Positions 22,964-33,502 of a DNA stretch of 64,000 nt are shown in pieces. The notes beneath the pieces were generated by a model. That model was given only the letters and a program-made list of their open reading frames with translations. It searched no databases and was not told the DNA's origin. This stretch comes from Saccharopolyspora gloriosae (GTDB lineage: Bacteria; Actinomycetota; Actinomycetes; Mycobacteriales; Pseudonocardiaceae). Numbering within the stretch: position 1 is the first letter of the stretch; each line of letters opens with the position of its first letter. Made by a program: the position numbers and the translations under genes. The DNA is taken from contig NZ_JACHIV010000001.1 of the NCBI RefSeq assembly GCF_014203325.1, forward strand, positions 434,001 through 498,000, read 5' to 3'.

Positions 22964-23641
22964 TCAGGCGTAGAGGGCGAGCCAGATCGACACGTGGTGG
23001 CAGATCGCCGCCACCGTCACGGCCGCGTGGAAGAACTCGTGGTACCCGAAGGTCTTCGGCCACGGGTCCGGCCACCGGCTCGCGTAGCAGATCGCGCCCA
23101 GCGAGTAGAGCACGCCGCCGACCACGAGCAGCACGAACGCCGCCACGCCCGCGTTCGACAGCAGCTCCGGCAGCACGAACACGGCGACCCAGCCCAGCGC
23201 GAGGTACACCGGCACGCCGACCCAGCGCGGCCCGTTCGGCCACGCCAGCTTCAGCACCACGCCGCCGAGCGCGCCGCCCCACACCACGGCCAGCACGACC
23301 GCGCCGGTGGTGGGCTGCATCGCCAGCATCGCGAACGGCGTGTAGGTGCCCGCGATGAACAGGAAGATCATCGAGTGGTCCAGGCGGCGCATCCAGGTCC
23401 GCGCGTCCACCGAGTTCCAGGTCTTGCGGTGGTAGAGCGCGCTGACCCCGAACAGGCCGAGCACGGTCGCCACGTAGATGGAGGTCCCGAGTGCCGCGGC
23501 GGCACCCACGGTGGCCGCCGCGAGCGAGATCAGCGTCGCGCCCGAAGCGACGGCGGCGACCAGGGACCAGAGGTGGATCCAGCCGCGCATCCTCGGCTTG
23601 ATGTCGGAGGTGGCGCGTCGAGCTGTCAGGGCGCTAGTCAC
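22964..23641 (-). CDS. Hemolysin III/PAQR family membrane protein
   Basis: A 225-residue seven-helix membrane protein. The PAQR metal-site motifs are visible: SALYHRKTW near helix 2, RRLDHSMIFLFIAGTYTPF, and C-terminal YHEFFHAAVTVAAICHH, where the His residues would bind zinc. Bacterial members have been called hemolysin III, but an intramembrane hydrolase or lipid-linked role is as likely. GTG 23641 gives MTSALTARRATSD. It is divergent from the cis-prenyl transferase gene, as in mycobacterial Rv1085c-Rv1086. Confidence 0.9.
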   Translation of the reverse strand: MTSALTARRATSDIKPRMRGWIHLWSLVAAVASGATLISLAAATVGAAAALGTSIYVATVLGLFGVSALYHRKTWNSVDARTWMRRLDHSMIFLFIAGTYTPFAMLAMQPTTGAVVLAVVWGGALGGVVLKLAWPNGPRWVGVPVYLALGWVAVFVLPELLSNAGVAAFVLLVVGGVLYSLGAICYASRWPDPWPKTFGYHEFFHAAVTVAAICHHVSIWLALYA

Positions 23642-23791
23642 AGCGCAAGATTACGGGACCGTAGGTTGTGCGCCTTCCCCCAATGGCGGTGATGTCCGTT
23701 GCAGCTCCGCGGCGCGATTCCGGCCGTCACCGTCCGCATTCGGCGGAGGGACCGTCGGGGCTGGACAGGGGCGCGCGTAGTCTCAGGGAGC

Positions 23792-24571
23792 GTGGCGCTC
23801 AAGGTTCGTGTGCGAGAACTCATCTATGACGTGTACGAGAGGCGGCTGCGCCGCAAGCTCAGAGGCGCCAGAGCGCCGCGACATGTGGGCGTGATCCTCG
23901 ACGGCAACCGCCGATGGGCGAAGGAAGCCGGGCTCGACATCGCGCACGGCCACCGGGCGGGTGCGCGCAAGATCAGCGAACTGCTCGGCTGGTGCCAGGA
24001 GGCCAAGGTCGAGGTGGTCACGCTGTGGCTGCTGTCGACCGACAACCTCAACCGCTCCAGCGCGGAGCTCGACGCCCTGCTGGAGATCATCGCCGGGGTC
24101 GTCGACGAGCTCACCGACGCGAGCAACCCGTGGCGGGTGCGCATCGTCGGGGCGCTGGACATGCTGCCCACCGAGACGGCCGCCCGGCTCTCGGCCGCCG
24201 CGCTGCGCACCGAGGGGCGCACCGGGATGCAGGTCAACGTCGCCGCCGGTTACGGCGGACGGCAGGAGATCGCCGACGCGGTGCGCAAGCTCCTGCAGCA
24301 GCACGCGGAGACGGGCACCACCATCGAGGAGCTCGCGGAGTTCCTCACCGTGGACCACATCTCCGAGCACCTCTACACCTCCGGCCAGCCGGACCCGGAC
24401 CTGCTGATCCGCACGTCCGGTGAGCAGCGGCTGTCCGGTTTCATGCTGTGGCAGTCGGCGCACTCGGAGTTCTGGTTCTGCGAGGCGTACTGGCCGGCGT
24501 TCCGGCGAGTCGACTTCCTGCGCGCGTTGCGCGAGTACTCGGCGCGGCACCGCCGCTACGGCGCGGGCTGA
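23792..24571 (+). CDS. uppS: Cis-prenyl (Z-isoprenyl diphosphate) transferase
   Basis: A 259-residue cis-prenyl transferase that elongates allylic diphosphates with isopentenyl diphosphate in Z configuration, feeding polyprenyl carrier lipids for the cell wall. Catalytic motifs: GVILDGNRRWAKE (Asp and Asn), HGHRAGA, TLWLLSTDNLNR, and C-terminal PDLLIRTSGEQRLSGFMLWQ with the WFCEAYWPAF ending. Its position after the PAQR gene matches Rv1086, the short-chain Z-farnesyl diphosphate synthase, so a short product is plausible. GTG 23792 has GGGAG close upstream. Confidence 0.92.
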   Translation: MALKVRVRELIYDVYERRLRRKLRGARAPRHVGVILDGNRRWAKEAGLDIAHGHRAGARKISELLGWCQEAKVEVVTLWLLSTDNLNRSSAELDALLEIIAGVVDELTDASNPWRVRIVGALDMLPTETAARLSAAALRTEGRTGMQVNVAAGYGGRQEIADAVRKLLQQHAETGTTIEELAEFLTVDHISEHLYTSGQPDPDLLIRTSGEQRLSGFMLWQSAHSEFWFCEAYWPAFRRVDFLRALREYSARHRRYGAG

Positions 24572-24654
24572 GCGTTCGACCGGTGCGCCCCGCGGTACGG
24601 CGGCGGGAGCGCACCGGATTCGGCCCAGCCGCGCGGAAATCGTTCACCGCGCAG

Positions 24655-24689
24655 CAAAAAGGCCAGGTCCCGAAGGGCCTGGCCTTTTC
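24655..24689. terminator. Bidirectional intrinsic terminator
   Basis: AAAAAGGCCAGG pairs with CCTGGCCTTTT, with an A-run on the left and a T-run on the right, so it works in both directions between the convergent cis-prenyl transferase and chaplin-like genes. Confidence 0.9.
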
Positions 24690-24714
24690 TGCATCCACAC
24701 GAGCGCCGAGTGTG

Positions 24715-24963
24715 TCAGCCCTTGGCGGAGGGGTGGTCGACCACCGGGGCGTTGACGCACTGGCTGGTCTGCGGCGACAGGATCGGGACGACGGCGCCGA
24801 GGACGGCGACGTTGTTGCCGCACAGCTGCACCGGCACCGCGCTGATGTTGTTGTCGTTCAGCACGTTGACGCCGTCGTTGTCGGCGCTGTCCGCGTTGGC
24901 GATCGGAGCGAGGGCCATCAGGCCAGCCGCCGCACCGGCGACGATCACTGCCTTCTTCATCAT
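24715..24963 (-). CDS. Chaplin-like small secreted protein A
   Basis: 82 residues. The ATG at 24963 follows AGGAGAG and starts a signal peptide (MMKKAVIVAGAAAGLMALAP, cleavage after NADS or nearby). The mature part is short and hydrophobic, with two cysteines in PVQLCGNNVAVLG and QTSQCVNAP, resembling the chaplin (DUF320) domain that assembles into amphipathic surface fibres on aerial hyphae and spores. Residue spacing between the cysteines is slightly longer than in Streptomyces chaplins as I remember them. A close paralogue lies 264 bp upstream on the same strand. Confidence 0.75.
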   Translation of the reverse strand: MMKKAVIVAGAAAGLMALAPIANADSADNDGVNVLNDNNISAVPVQLCGNNVAVLGAVVPILSPQTSQCVNAPVVDHPSAKG

Positions 24964-25227
24964 TGCGTTCACTCTCCTTGTGTATTGCCGCGGGATGCCC
25001 TGAAGCGGCACGATTACCCGTGTGCGCGCACACCGCCACCGATTCAGGGCGATCGAGATGTCACCGGAGAACGGATCCTGCTCGAATCGTCGAACGGGAT
25101 TCCGGCTAGGTCGGTGACACTACCTCGAAATCAGAAATCCGTCGCATTCGACACACGTGAAGCGAAATGAGATCGTCTCTCGCGAACCGCTCCAAGTGGG
25201 TTTCCCGCGACTGGGGCTAGAGCCTGC

Positions 25228-25476
25228 TCAGCCCTTGGCGGAGGGGTGGTCGACCACCGGGGCGTTGGTGCAGTCGCTGGTCTGCGGCGACAGGATCGGG
25301 ACGACGGCGCCGAGGACGGCGACGTTGTTCCCGCAGGCCTGGACGGGCAGCACGCTGAGGTTGTTGTCGTTCAGCAGGTTGACGCCGTCGTTGTCCGCGC
25401 TGTCCGCGTTGGCGATCGGTGCCAGCGCCATCAGACCCGCCGCCGCGCCGGCGACGATCACTGCCTTCTTCAGCAC
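25228..25476 (-). CDS. Chaplin-like small secreted protein B
   Basis: 82 residues and nearly the same as the neighbouring protein A: same signal peptide, same NADSADNDGVN start of the mature part, same CGNNVAVLGAVVPIL block and same VVDHPSAKG end. Differences cluster between the signal peptide and the first cysteine. The GTG at 25476 follows AAGGAG. The pair is a recent tandem duplication, and each copy has its own leader. Confidence 0.75.
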   Translation of the reverse strand: MLKKAVIVAGAAAGLMALAPIANADSADNDGVNLLNDNNLSVLPVQACGNNVAVLGAVVPILSPQTSDCTNAPVVDHPSAKG

Positions 25477-25751
25477 TTGGATGCTCCTTGTTGTTTCGGG
25501 TGTTGCGGCCGCGGTCCCTCGTTCACGAGCACCCCGGAAGTCGCCCAGGGAGGCAGCCGCGAAAAAAACCTAACCATTCCTGAAGGTGTAAGCACAGCTG
25601 GGTAACACCATCGTGTGGTCTATTAATTTGGCCCTCAAGTTCTGGGTCGTGCTCGGTTTGCGGCTACCGGGGAGTAAGAAATCGCTCGCATATCATCCGG
25701 CGATTCCGGTTCGATCGCGGGGTTGCGCGCAATGGTGTTCGGCGGCTTCCG

Positions 25752-27029
25752 GTGCTGCTCGCGCGGCCGTACCGTCCGGATGTGGACCCCTCGGAGCTGG
25801 TGCGCGGATACCTCCGGCTCGGGTTGCGCTTCGGCCGGCTCGACGACGGGACGGTGCTGTCCTGCACCGCCGATCCGCGGACGTGCCGCGGCGTCGAGCG
25901 TGAGCCCGTATCAAGCCCCGGCGCGCTCGTGGCGCAGGCCGCTCGGCTGCGCGCCGCGCTGCCGGATTCCGGGCTGCCGGAGGTGCGTGCCAGGTTCCTC
26001 GACGCGCAGCTCGCCGCGCTGGAGTGCCGCGGCAGGAAGCTCGCCGGGCAGCCGATGTCGTTCCGCGACGAGGTCGAAGGGTGCTTCCAGGTCCGCCCGG
26101 AGCGCGGCGATCCGGAGCGGTACCGCCAGGCGCACGCGGAACTGTCCGACGTCCTGCCCGGCTCCGGTGATCCGGCGGCGCGGCTCGCCCTGCTGTCCGA
26201 GCGGGAGCGGGTGCCGCCGGAGGTGGTGCCGCGGGCCGTCCGGGCGCTCTCGGCGGCCTTGCGCGCGCGGGTGCGCGCGCGAGTGGAGCTGCCGACGCAG
26301 GAGCAGGTCCGCTACCGCTTCGTCCGCGCCCGGCCGTGGGCGGCGCTGCACCGGTACCTGGGCGAGTTCCGCTCGCTGGTGGCGATCGACCTGGAGCGCG
26401 CGGGGTGGGCGGGGAACCTCCCGGCACTGGTCGCGCACGAGTCCTACCCCGGTCACCACGCCGAGCACTGCCGGAAGGAGCGGCTGCTCGTCGATGAGCG
26501 CGGGTGGCACGAGCACCGCATCGCCCTGCGGGACACGCCGCAGTCGCTGCTCGCCGAAGGGCTCGCGGACGCAGGGCTGCGCCTCGCGGTGGGGCCGGGC
26601 TGGGGGAGGTGGGCGTCGGAAGTGCTGGCGGAGTCCGGCGTCGCCTTCGACGGGGAGCTGGCGGAACGGGTGCACGACGTGCTGCTGCGGCTGCGCCGGG
26701 TTCGGCTGGACGCTGCGTTGTGGCTGCACGAGGACGGAGCGGGCGAGGACGAGGTGGTGGCTCGGCTGGTCCGCTGGGCGTGCCTGCCGGCGGCGCGGGC
26801 TCGCGCGTTCGTGCGGTTCATCGCGGATCCGCGGTGGCGGCTCTACGCGGTCACCTACGTCGTGGGAGCGGAGCTGCTGCACGGGAGGATCGCCGCCGGA
26901 GAGGACCTGGGGAAGCGGCTCGGCGAGCCGTGGACGCCGGTCGCGCTCGCCGACGTCCCGTCGGTGAACGGCCGGGCGGGCCTGCCGGGGGAATCGGCGC
27001 TGATCCGATCAGCGGATGCGTTCAGCTAG
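25752..27029 (+). CDS. DUF885 family (putative zinc peptidase-like) protein
   Basis: 425 residues. The DUF885 hallmark is present as AHESYPGHHAEHCRKE, a HExxxxHH-type metal site, followed by TPQSLLAEGLADAGL and GPGWGRWA, in the order usual for actinobacterial members. Earlier blocks include YLRLGLRFGRLDDG, LECRGRKLAG and FRSLVAIDLE. DUF885 proteins are thought to be metallopeptidase-like, with no settled substrate. GTG 25752 is the best start I can find but has no clear ribosome site, so the true start is uncertain. No signal peptide is seen. Confidence 0.75.
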   Translation: MLLARPYRPDVDPSELVRGYLRLGLRFGRLDDGTVLSCTADPRTCRGVEREPVSSPGALVAQAARLRAALPDSGLPEVRARFLDAQLAALECRGRKLAGQPMSFRDEVEGCFQVRPERGDPERYRQAHAELSDVLPGSGDPAARLALLSERERVPPEVVPRAVRALSAALRARVRARVELPTQEQVRYRFVRARPWAALHRYLGEFRSLVAIDLERAGWAGNLPALVAHESYPGHHAEHCRKERLLVDERGWHEHRIALRDTPQSLLAEGLADAGLRLAVGPGWGRWASEVLAESGVAFDGELAERVHDVLLRLRRVRLDAALWLHEDGAGEDEVVARLVRWACLPAARARAFVRFIADPRWRLYAVTYVVGAELLHGRIAAGEDLGKRLGEPWTPVALADVPSVNGRAGLPGESALIRSADAFS

Positions 27030-27536
27030 CCGAAAAGCACGAAAGATCCCGTTGTTCACTCGATCAGACCAAAGTGGACGCTGTGTTGATCACGGCACGT
27101 GCGTACGTTCGGGGGGTCCCGCGGCCGTGTTCCGAAGTCACCGCCACATCGTGGAAGCGCCGCTGTGAGCAGGCATTTCAACGTCATCGGGGAAGTCGGA
27201 CGCGGTGCGCGGTGGCATCCGGGTGCACTGAACCCGGTGCGTACGTGACACCCGTCTGACGTTCTGGCGAATCACCTGTGTGGTCGCCTGCCCAGAACGG
27301 AATCACGGAGGTAGCGTCCGAAGTGACGGGTCGACGCGTAAATGGCCCGTCCGGGGAGGCCCTGACCGTGGCTGTTGGCTGGATCGGACGGTATCACCGT
27401 CCTCCGTGGTCGCTCGGGGCCGGTGCGCGGCCTCGGTGGCTGCGCCGGACCGTCCGTCGGTTCGGCCAGGCCAGGCAGGGGCAGGCCCGGCCCGCCGACG
27501 AGCAGGCGTGTGCCCCACGCCCGCGAGGGAGTAGCC
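27030..27536. other. Long leader or intergenic region upstream of phoH2
   Basis: 507 bases between two plus-strand genes. They contain a CCGGGT/ACCCGG hairpin near 27225-27243 and a weak open frame, GTG 27280 to 27534, that ends two bases before the phoH2 start. Codon bias of that frame is not convincing. Mycobacterial phoH2 has a small upstream partner gene (phoAT), so the frame is noted but not annotated. Confidence 0.4.
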
Positions 27537-28907
27537 GTGACCACACGACGTTCCCAGGCCGCAGCGGAACACCCGGCCCAGGCCGAGGTTTCCGCAGGCG
27601 TCGCAGCCCCAACGGAGGTCCGCACCTACGTGCTCGACACCTCGGTGCTGCTGTCCGATCCGTGGGCGATGACCCGCTTCGCCGAGCACCGCGTGGTGCT
27701 ACCGCTGGTCGTGATCAGCGAACTAGAGGCGAAGCGGCATCACCCCGAACTCGGCTGGTTCGCCCGCGAGGCCCTGCGCGGCCTCGATGAACTGCGAATC
27801 GAGCACGGCCGTCTGGACGCGCCGGTCGAGATCGGCGAGCTCGGCGGCACGTTGCACGTCGAGCTCAACCACTCCGATCCGCAGGTGCTGCCACCAGGTT
27901 TCCGCACCGACTCCAACGACGCCCGGATCTTGGCGTGTTCGCTGAACCTCGCCGCGGACGGGCACCTGGTCACCTTGGTGACCAAGGACATGCCGTTGCG
28001 GGTGAAGGCGGCGTCGGTCGCGCTGGAGGCCGACGAATACCGGGCTCAGGACGTGGTCTCCACGGGCTGGAACGGCATGGCGGACCTCGACGTGCCACCG
28101 GAATCGGTCGACGTGCTGTTCAAGGAGGGCGAGGCCGATCTCGACGATGCCAAGGACCTGCCCGCGAACACCGGGCTGCGGCTGCTCGCCGGCACCCAGA
28201 GCGCACTGGGCAGGGTCACCGCCGACAAGCAGGTGAAGCTGGTGCGCGGCGACCGCGAGGCCTTCGGCCTGCACGGCCGCTCCGCCGAGCAGCGCATCGC
28301 GCTGGACCTGCTGCTCGACCAGGACGTCGGCATCGTGTCGCTCGGCGGCCGGGCCGGTACCGGCAAGTCGGCGCTCGCGCTGTGCGCCGGGCTGGAGGCC
28401 GTGCTCGAACGCCAGCAGCACCGCAAGGTCGTGGTGTTCCGGCCGGTGTACGCGGTCGGCGGCCAGGAGCTGGGCTACCTGCCGGGCAGCGAGAACGAGA
28501 AGATGCAGCCCTGGGCGCAGGCGGTCTTCGACACGTTGGGCGCGTTGGCCAGTGAGAACGTGCTCGAAGAGGTCACCGAGCGGGGCATGCTGGAGGTGCT
28601 GCCGCTGACCCACATCCGGGGCCGGTCGCTGCACGACTCGTTCGTGATCGTGGACGAGGCCCAGTCGCTGGAGCGCAACGTGCTGCTCACGGTGCTGTCC
28701 CGGCTCGGCGCGAACTCGCGCGTGGTGCTGACCCACGACGTGGCGCAGCGGGACAACCTGCGCGTCGGGCGGCACGACGGGGTCGCGGCGGTGATCGAGA
28801 AGCTCAAGGGGCACCCGCTGTTCGCCCACATCACGCTCACCCGCTCGGAGCGCTCGCCGGTGGCGGCGCTGGTGACGGAGATGCTGGAAGGGGAGTTCAC
28901 GCCCTGA
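27537..28907 (+). CDS. phoH2: PIN-domain/PhoH ATPase fusion (PhoH2)
   Basis: 456 residues. The N-terminal PIN RNase domain (~25-165) has the acidic start [15 protein letters not shown] and later acidic residues ([17 protein letters not shown]). A PhoH-type P-loop ATPase domain follows, with Walker [13 protein letters not shown] and Walker [13 protein letters not shown]. Mycobacterial PhoH2 unwinds and cleaves RNA. The GTG at 27537 is chosen for the GAGGGAG site upstream. Two hairpins follow the stop. Confidence 0.92.
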   Translation: MTTRRSQAAAEHPAQAEVSAGVAAPTEVRTYVLDTSVLLSDPWAMTRFAEHRVVLPLVVISELEAKRHHPELGWFAREALRGLDELRIEHGRLDAPVEIGELGGTLHVELNHSDPQVLPPGFRTDSNDARILACSLNLAADGHLVTLVTKDMPLRVKAASVALEADEYRAQDVVSTGWNGMADLDVPPESVDVLFKEGEADLDDAKDLPANTGLRLLAGTQSALGRVTADKQVKLVRGDREAFGLHGRSAEQRIALDLLLDQDVGIVSLGGRAGTGKSALALCAGLEAVLERQQHRKVVVFRPVYAVGGQELGYLPGSENEKMQPWAQAVFDTLGALASENVLEEVTERGMLEVLPLTHIRGRSLHDSFVIVDEAQSLERNVLLTVLSRLGANSRVVLTHDVAQRDNLRVGRHDGVAAVIEKLKGHPLFAHITLTRSERSPVAALVTEMLEGEFTP

Positions 28908-28921
28908 GCGACGGCCGGTCG

Positions 28922-28947
28922 GGGGCGCCCGCGACCACGGGCGCCCC
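28922..28947 (+). terminator. First hairpin after phoH2
   Basis: GGGGCGCCCG (28922-28931) pairs perfectly with CGGGCGCCCC (28938-28947), 15 bases past the phoH2 stop. Confidence 0.65.
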
Positions 28948-28970
28948 TGACCGGGCTCGCGACGGCAGGA

Positions 28971-28998
28971 CGAAGGCCTCCGGGGCCGGAGGCCTTCG
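28971..28998. terminator. Second hairpin, between convergent phoH2 and guaB1
   Basis: CGAAGGCCTCCGG (28971-28983) pairs perfectly with CCGGAGGCCTTCG (28986-28998). The perfect 13-bp stem with a tiny loop could serve the guaB1 side as well. Confidence 0.75.
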
Positions 28999-29031
28999 CG
29001 TCGTCGGAGGCGAACGGGTCCCCCCCGCAGG

Positions 29032-30609
<1,578 letters not shown>

Positions 30610-30706
30610 CTAGGTTTGACAGCAGCTGCGCACCGAGGTGCGTGGAAGTAAGCCGGGACCCCCCGCCGGAGGCGGGACCCCGGCCTCTGCGTTTTCAGGG
30701 GCCCGG

Positions 30707-31264
30707 TCACGAGGCATCCACTTCGATCACGATCGCGGCGCTGGACAATTGCTCCAGATGTCGCTCGTCGCCTCGGTACGCGGCCAGCGCAGCCCCGCAC
30801 ACGATGTCCGGAAGCCAGAGCAGCGCATCCGTGCTGCCGGGCATGAATTCGATGTGCACCTTCGTCGAGATCACTCGTTTGCGCTTGCAGACTGCGAGCG
30901 TCTGCTTGTCCAGCTTGTCGTTGCGAACCTGGCGCGACTCCATCACCAGCATGTTCGTTCCCGCCGCCTCGATCTCCGGCAAGACCGCTTCCAGGCACTT
31001 CCGCCGGGCTCGTTCGGCGTTCATCGGGAGTGCGGTGCCCACGGTGGCCAAGCTGATGCTGCGGAATGCGCTCGCGACCTTGGCGAGCTCTTCCCGCCGG
31101 AGGTCAGGTTCTTTGCTCCAGTGGAGCTTCTGCCCGCCTTTGCGCAAGCCTCCGAGCGTGGTGCGGATGGTTTCGGCCTCGGTCAGGTCGACGAGGCTTG
31201 CGGTGAGGATGTAGACGCCGAGATCGAGGTCGTAGGACTCGTCGGCGTAGGCGGCGAAGAACAC
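30707..31264 (-). CDS. DUF3800-like protein
   Basis: 185 residues. It begins MFFAAYADESYDLDLGVYIL: the early YADES acidic motif, the KLHWSKE segment and the late DIVCGAALAAYRGD stretch with conserved Asp resemble DUF3800 proteins, which have an RNase H-like fold and often occur near mobile or defence genes. The function is not established. A GC-rich hairpin (about 30652-30684) lies downstream. The gene is isolated between guaB1 and the DUF4288/ligase pair. Confidence 0.65.
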   Translation of the reverse strand: MFFAAYADESYDLDLGVYILTASLVDLTEAETIRTTLGGLRKGGQKLHWSKEPDLRREELAKVASAFRSISLATVGTALPMNAERARRKCLEAVLPEIEAAGTNMLVMESRQVRNDKLDKQTLAVCKRKRVISTKVHIEFMPGSTDALLWLPDIVCGAALAAYRGDERHLEQLSSAAIVIEVDAS

Positions 31265-31383
31265 TCACCTGACTAGATCGGGAACGTGCGTTCGAGATCA
31301 AGCTCGTGCACTCGAACGAGTTGAAAGATCACCGGTGGGTTGGAAACGCGGTCTGGCCGGGCCGGGTTCGTGCGAGGCGCCGC

Positions 31384-31809
31384 TCAGATCTCTTCGCCGC
31401 TGAGGAGGGGTTCGAAGGAGCGGTAGGCGCTGTAGTTGCGGAAGAAGCGGCTGTAGAGCTCGGAGCCGTCGTCGAAGGTGGCGTCCTCGACCTGCTTGAC
31501 CTCGATGAGCTCCTTGAACTTCCAGGTGATCAGCTCGCCGTCCTCGTTGTGGTAGCTCGCCGCCTGCTGCTTGCCGTAGTCGACGGCCTTCTCCTTGGCC
31601 TCCTCGTCCGATTCGGCCTTGACCAGCACGAAGGACTCCTCGTAGAGCTGGGGTTCGGCGGCGGATTCCGACGAGATCTCGATGAGCATCAGCGCGACGT
31701 AGAACTCGGCCTTGGCGGAGGTGGTGCTGGGCTGGAAATCGCGCGGATCGATGCTGCCCGAACCGATGTCGATGGAGCCGACCTGCTCGTCGTCGCCTGG
31801 TGTGGTCAT
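31384..31809 (-). CDS. DUF4288-like protein coupled to the DNA ligase gene
   Basis: 141 residues, acidic and soluble. FYVALMLIEISSES, then LYEESFVLVKAESDEEAKEKA and ITWKFKELIEVKQVED, resemble DUF4288 proteins: small alpha/beta domains of unknown function. Its ATG overlaps the ligase stop (ATGA), so the two are translationally coupled and co-transcribed. The link to ligation or repair is contextual only. Confidence 0.7.
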   Translation of the reverse strand: MTTPGDDEQVGSIDIGSGSIDPRDFQPSTTSAKAEFYVALMLIEISSESAAEPQLYEESFVLVKAESDEEAKEKAVDYGKQQAASYHNEDGELITWKFKELIEVKQVEDATFDDGSELYSRFFRNYSAYRSFEPLLSGEEI

Positions 31810-33347
31810 GGCTCCACTTTCTCATCCCGCGCTCCGCCGCCGGGAAGCATGGCCCGCACCGCCTCGATGGTGTCGGCGGTGGCCGCGTCCTTGTCGGGGC
31901 GGTAGCGCAGCACGCGGGCGAAGCGCAGCGCGACCGCTCCGGGGTAGCGGGTGCTGACCTGCACGCCGTCGAGTTCGATCTCCACGACGAGCTCGGGCGC
32001 GAGGTGCACGGTCCAGTCGTCGCGGTGCGTCTCGTGGCGGGGGAACTCGCTGGTCTGCCAGGTGAGGAGTTCGTCGGTGAGTCCTTTGAACGTCTTGCCC
32101 ACCATGATCGGCGGCCCGCCGTCGGGATCGCGGGCCCCGAGGTGCAGGTTGGACAGGTGGCCGCTGCGCCGCCCGTGGCCCCATTCGGCGGCGAGCACCA
32201 CCAGGTCGAGCGTGTGCGAGGGCTTGATCTTGCGCCAGGTCCGGCCGCGGCGTCCCGCCGCGTACGGCGAGTCGAGCGCTTTCACCACGACGCCCTCGTG
32301 GCCCGCGTCGAGAGCGTCGTCCAGGACCGCCGCCGCGTCGGCGTCGGAATGCGGACGCACGCCGGGGACCCGGTGTTCCGGTGCGATTCGGGCGAGCGCG
32401 TCGAGCCTGCGGTGCAGCGGCTCGTCGACCAGGTCCGTTCCGTCCAGATGCAGGCAGTCGAAGAAGTAGGGCCGCAGCACCTCGTCGCGCGGGCTCTGCG
32501 CGCCGAAGCGGGCCATCGTCTCCTGGAACGGGCGTGGGCGTCCGGAGTCGGCGAGCGCCAGCGTCTCGCCGTCGAGGACCGCGGAATCGCAGGTCAGGCT
32601 CCGGGTGAGGGCGACGATCTCGGGGACTTGGCCGGTGATCTCGCGCAGCGTGCGGGTGTAGACGTGCACCTGCTCGCCGGACCGGTGGACCTGGATGCGC
32701 GCGCCGTCGAGCTTGTACTCGACGACGCAGGCGCCGAGCTCGGCCAGCGCCGCGTCCAGCGCGTCGGCGGGGGAGGCGAGCATCGGCCGCAGCGGCCTGC
32801 CGACTTCGAGGCGGACCTCCGCGAGCGCCGCCGAACCGCCCAGCAGCGCGGCCTCAGCGGTGGCGGGCAGCCTGCCGGAGAGCATGAACGCGCGGCGCAC
32901 GGGCGCGGCGGGCACGTCGGCGGCGCGGGCGACGGCTTCGAGCATCACGCCCTCCAGCGCCCCTTGCCGGAGCTCGCCGCCGAGCAACCGGATCAGGAAC
33001 CGCTGCTCCTCGGCGGTGGCCTTGCCGAGCAGGTCGTGCAAGGCCTCGGCGCGGCGCCGTCCCGAGCCGGTGCCGGCGATGCCGCGCAGCCCGTCGACCG
33101 CCGCGTCGACGTCGAGGACGGTGAGCGAAGGGGTGGTCGCGGGCTCGACGTGCAGCGCCGACAACGTCGACCACCCGACCCCGACCCGGCCGCCGGGCAG
33201 TTCACCTGCGAGCAGCGCGGTGGCGGGCCGCACCTCCGCCGCGTCGAGCCCGGTGAGCAGCCCGGCGATCGCGGTCACCTTCGCGGTGCGGGCGCGGGTG
33301 GCCGCGACCTCGGCGGATGCGGCGACGACCGCGTTCAGCGACACCAT
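31806..33347 (-). CDS. ligB: ATP-dependent DNA ligase (LigB type)
   Basis: A 513-residue ligase. The N-terminal ~190 residues form the alpha-helical DNA-binding domain of LigB/ligase I-type enzymes. The adenylation domain carries the nucleotidyl-transfer lysine in VEYKLDGARIQVHR, with downstream motifs LDGETLALAD, EGVVVKALDSPYAAGRRG and WRKIKPSHTLDL. An OB-fold domain completes it. ATP-dependent ligases of this type are accessory to the NAD-dependent LigA and probably act in repair. ATG 33347 has only a weak ribosome site. Confidence 0.92.
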   Translation of the reverse strand: MVSLNAVVAASAEVAATRARTAKVTAIAGLLTGLDAAEVRPATALLAGELPGGRVGVGWSTLSALHVEPATTPSLTVLDVDAAVDGLRGIAGTGSGRRRAEALHDLLGKATAEEQRFLIRLLGGELRQGALEGVMLEAVARAADVPAAPVRRAFMLSGRLPATAEAALLGGSAALAEVRLEVGRPLRPMLASPADALDAALAELGACVVEYKLDGARIQVHRSGEQVHVYTRTLREITGQVPEIVALTRSLTCDSAVLDGETLALADSGRPRPFQETMARFGAQSPRDEVLRPYFFDCLHLDGTDLVDEPLHRRLDALARIAPEHRVPGVRPHSDADAAAVLDDALDAGHEGVVVKALDSPYAAGRRGRTWRKIKPSHTLDLVVLAAEWGHGRRSGHLSNLHLGARDPDGGPPIMVGKTFKGLTDELLTWQTSEFPRHETHRDDWTVHLAPELVVEIELDGVQVSTRYPGAVALRFARVLRYRPDKDAATADTIEAVRAMLPGGGARDEKVEP

Positions 33348-33457
33348 CCGCCCATGGTGCCCACGTCCACCGACAACTCGCTCAAGATCGACGGAACCGC
33401 GGGGGTGGCGCGCGGCGTCTCAGTCGTGATCCGGAACCACTGGGGGTGCTCCGGATC

Positions 33458-33493
33458 GGCCGTGCGCCTCGCCGAACAGCGGGGCGCACGGCC
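33458..33493 (-). terminator. Terminator after fumC
   Basis: GGCCGTGCGCC (33458-33468) pairs perfectly with GGCGCACGGCC (33483-33493), just past the minus-strand fumC stop. A second hairpin (GATCCGGA/TCCGGATC) lies immediately beyond it. Confidence 0.75.
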
Positions 33494-33502
33494 GCGTCCG
33501 GC

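Noticed and set aside
27280-27534. Annotating a phoAT-like gene upstream of phoH2
   Set aside because: Codon bias and composition are not convincing and I cannot align it to a known PhoAT; kept only as a finding.
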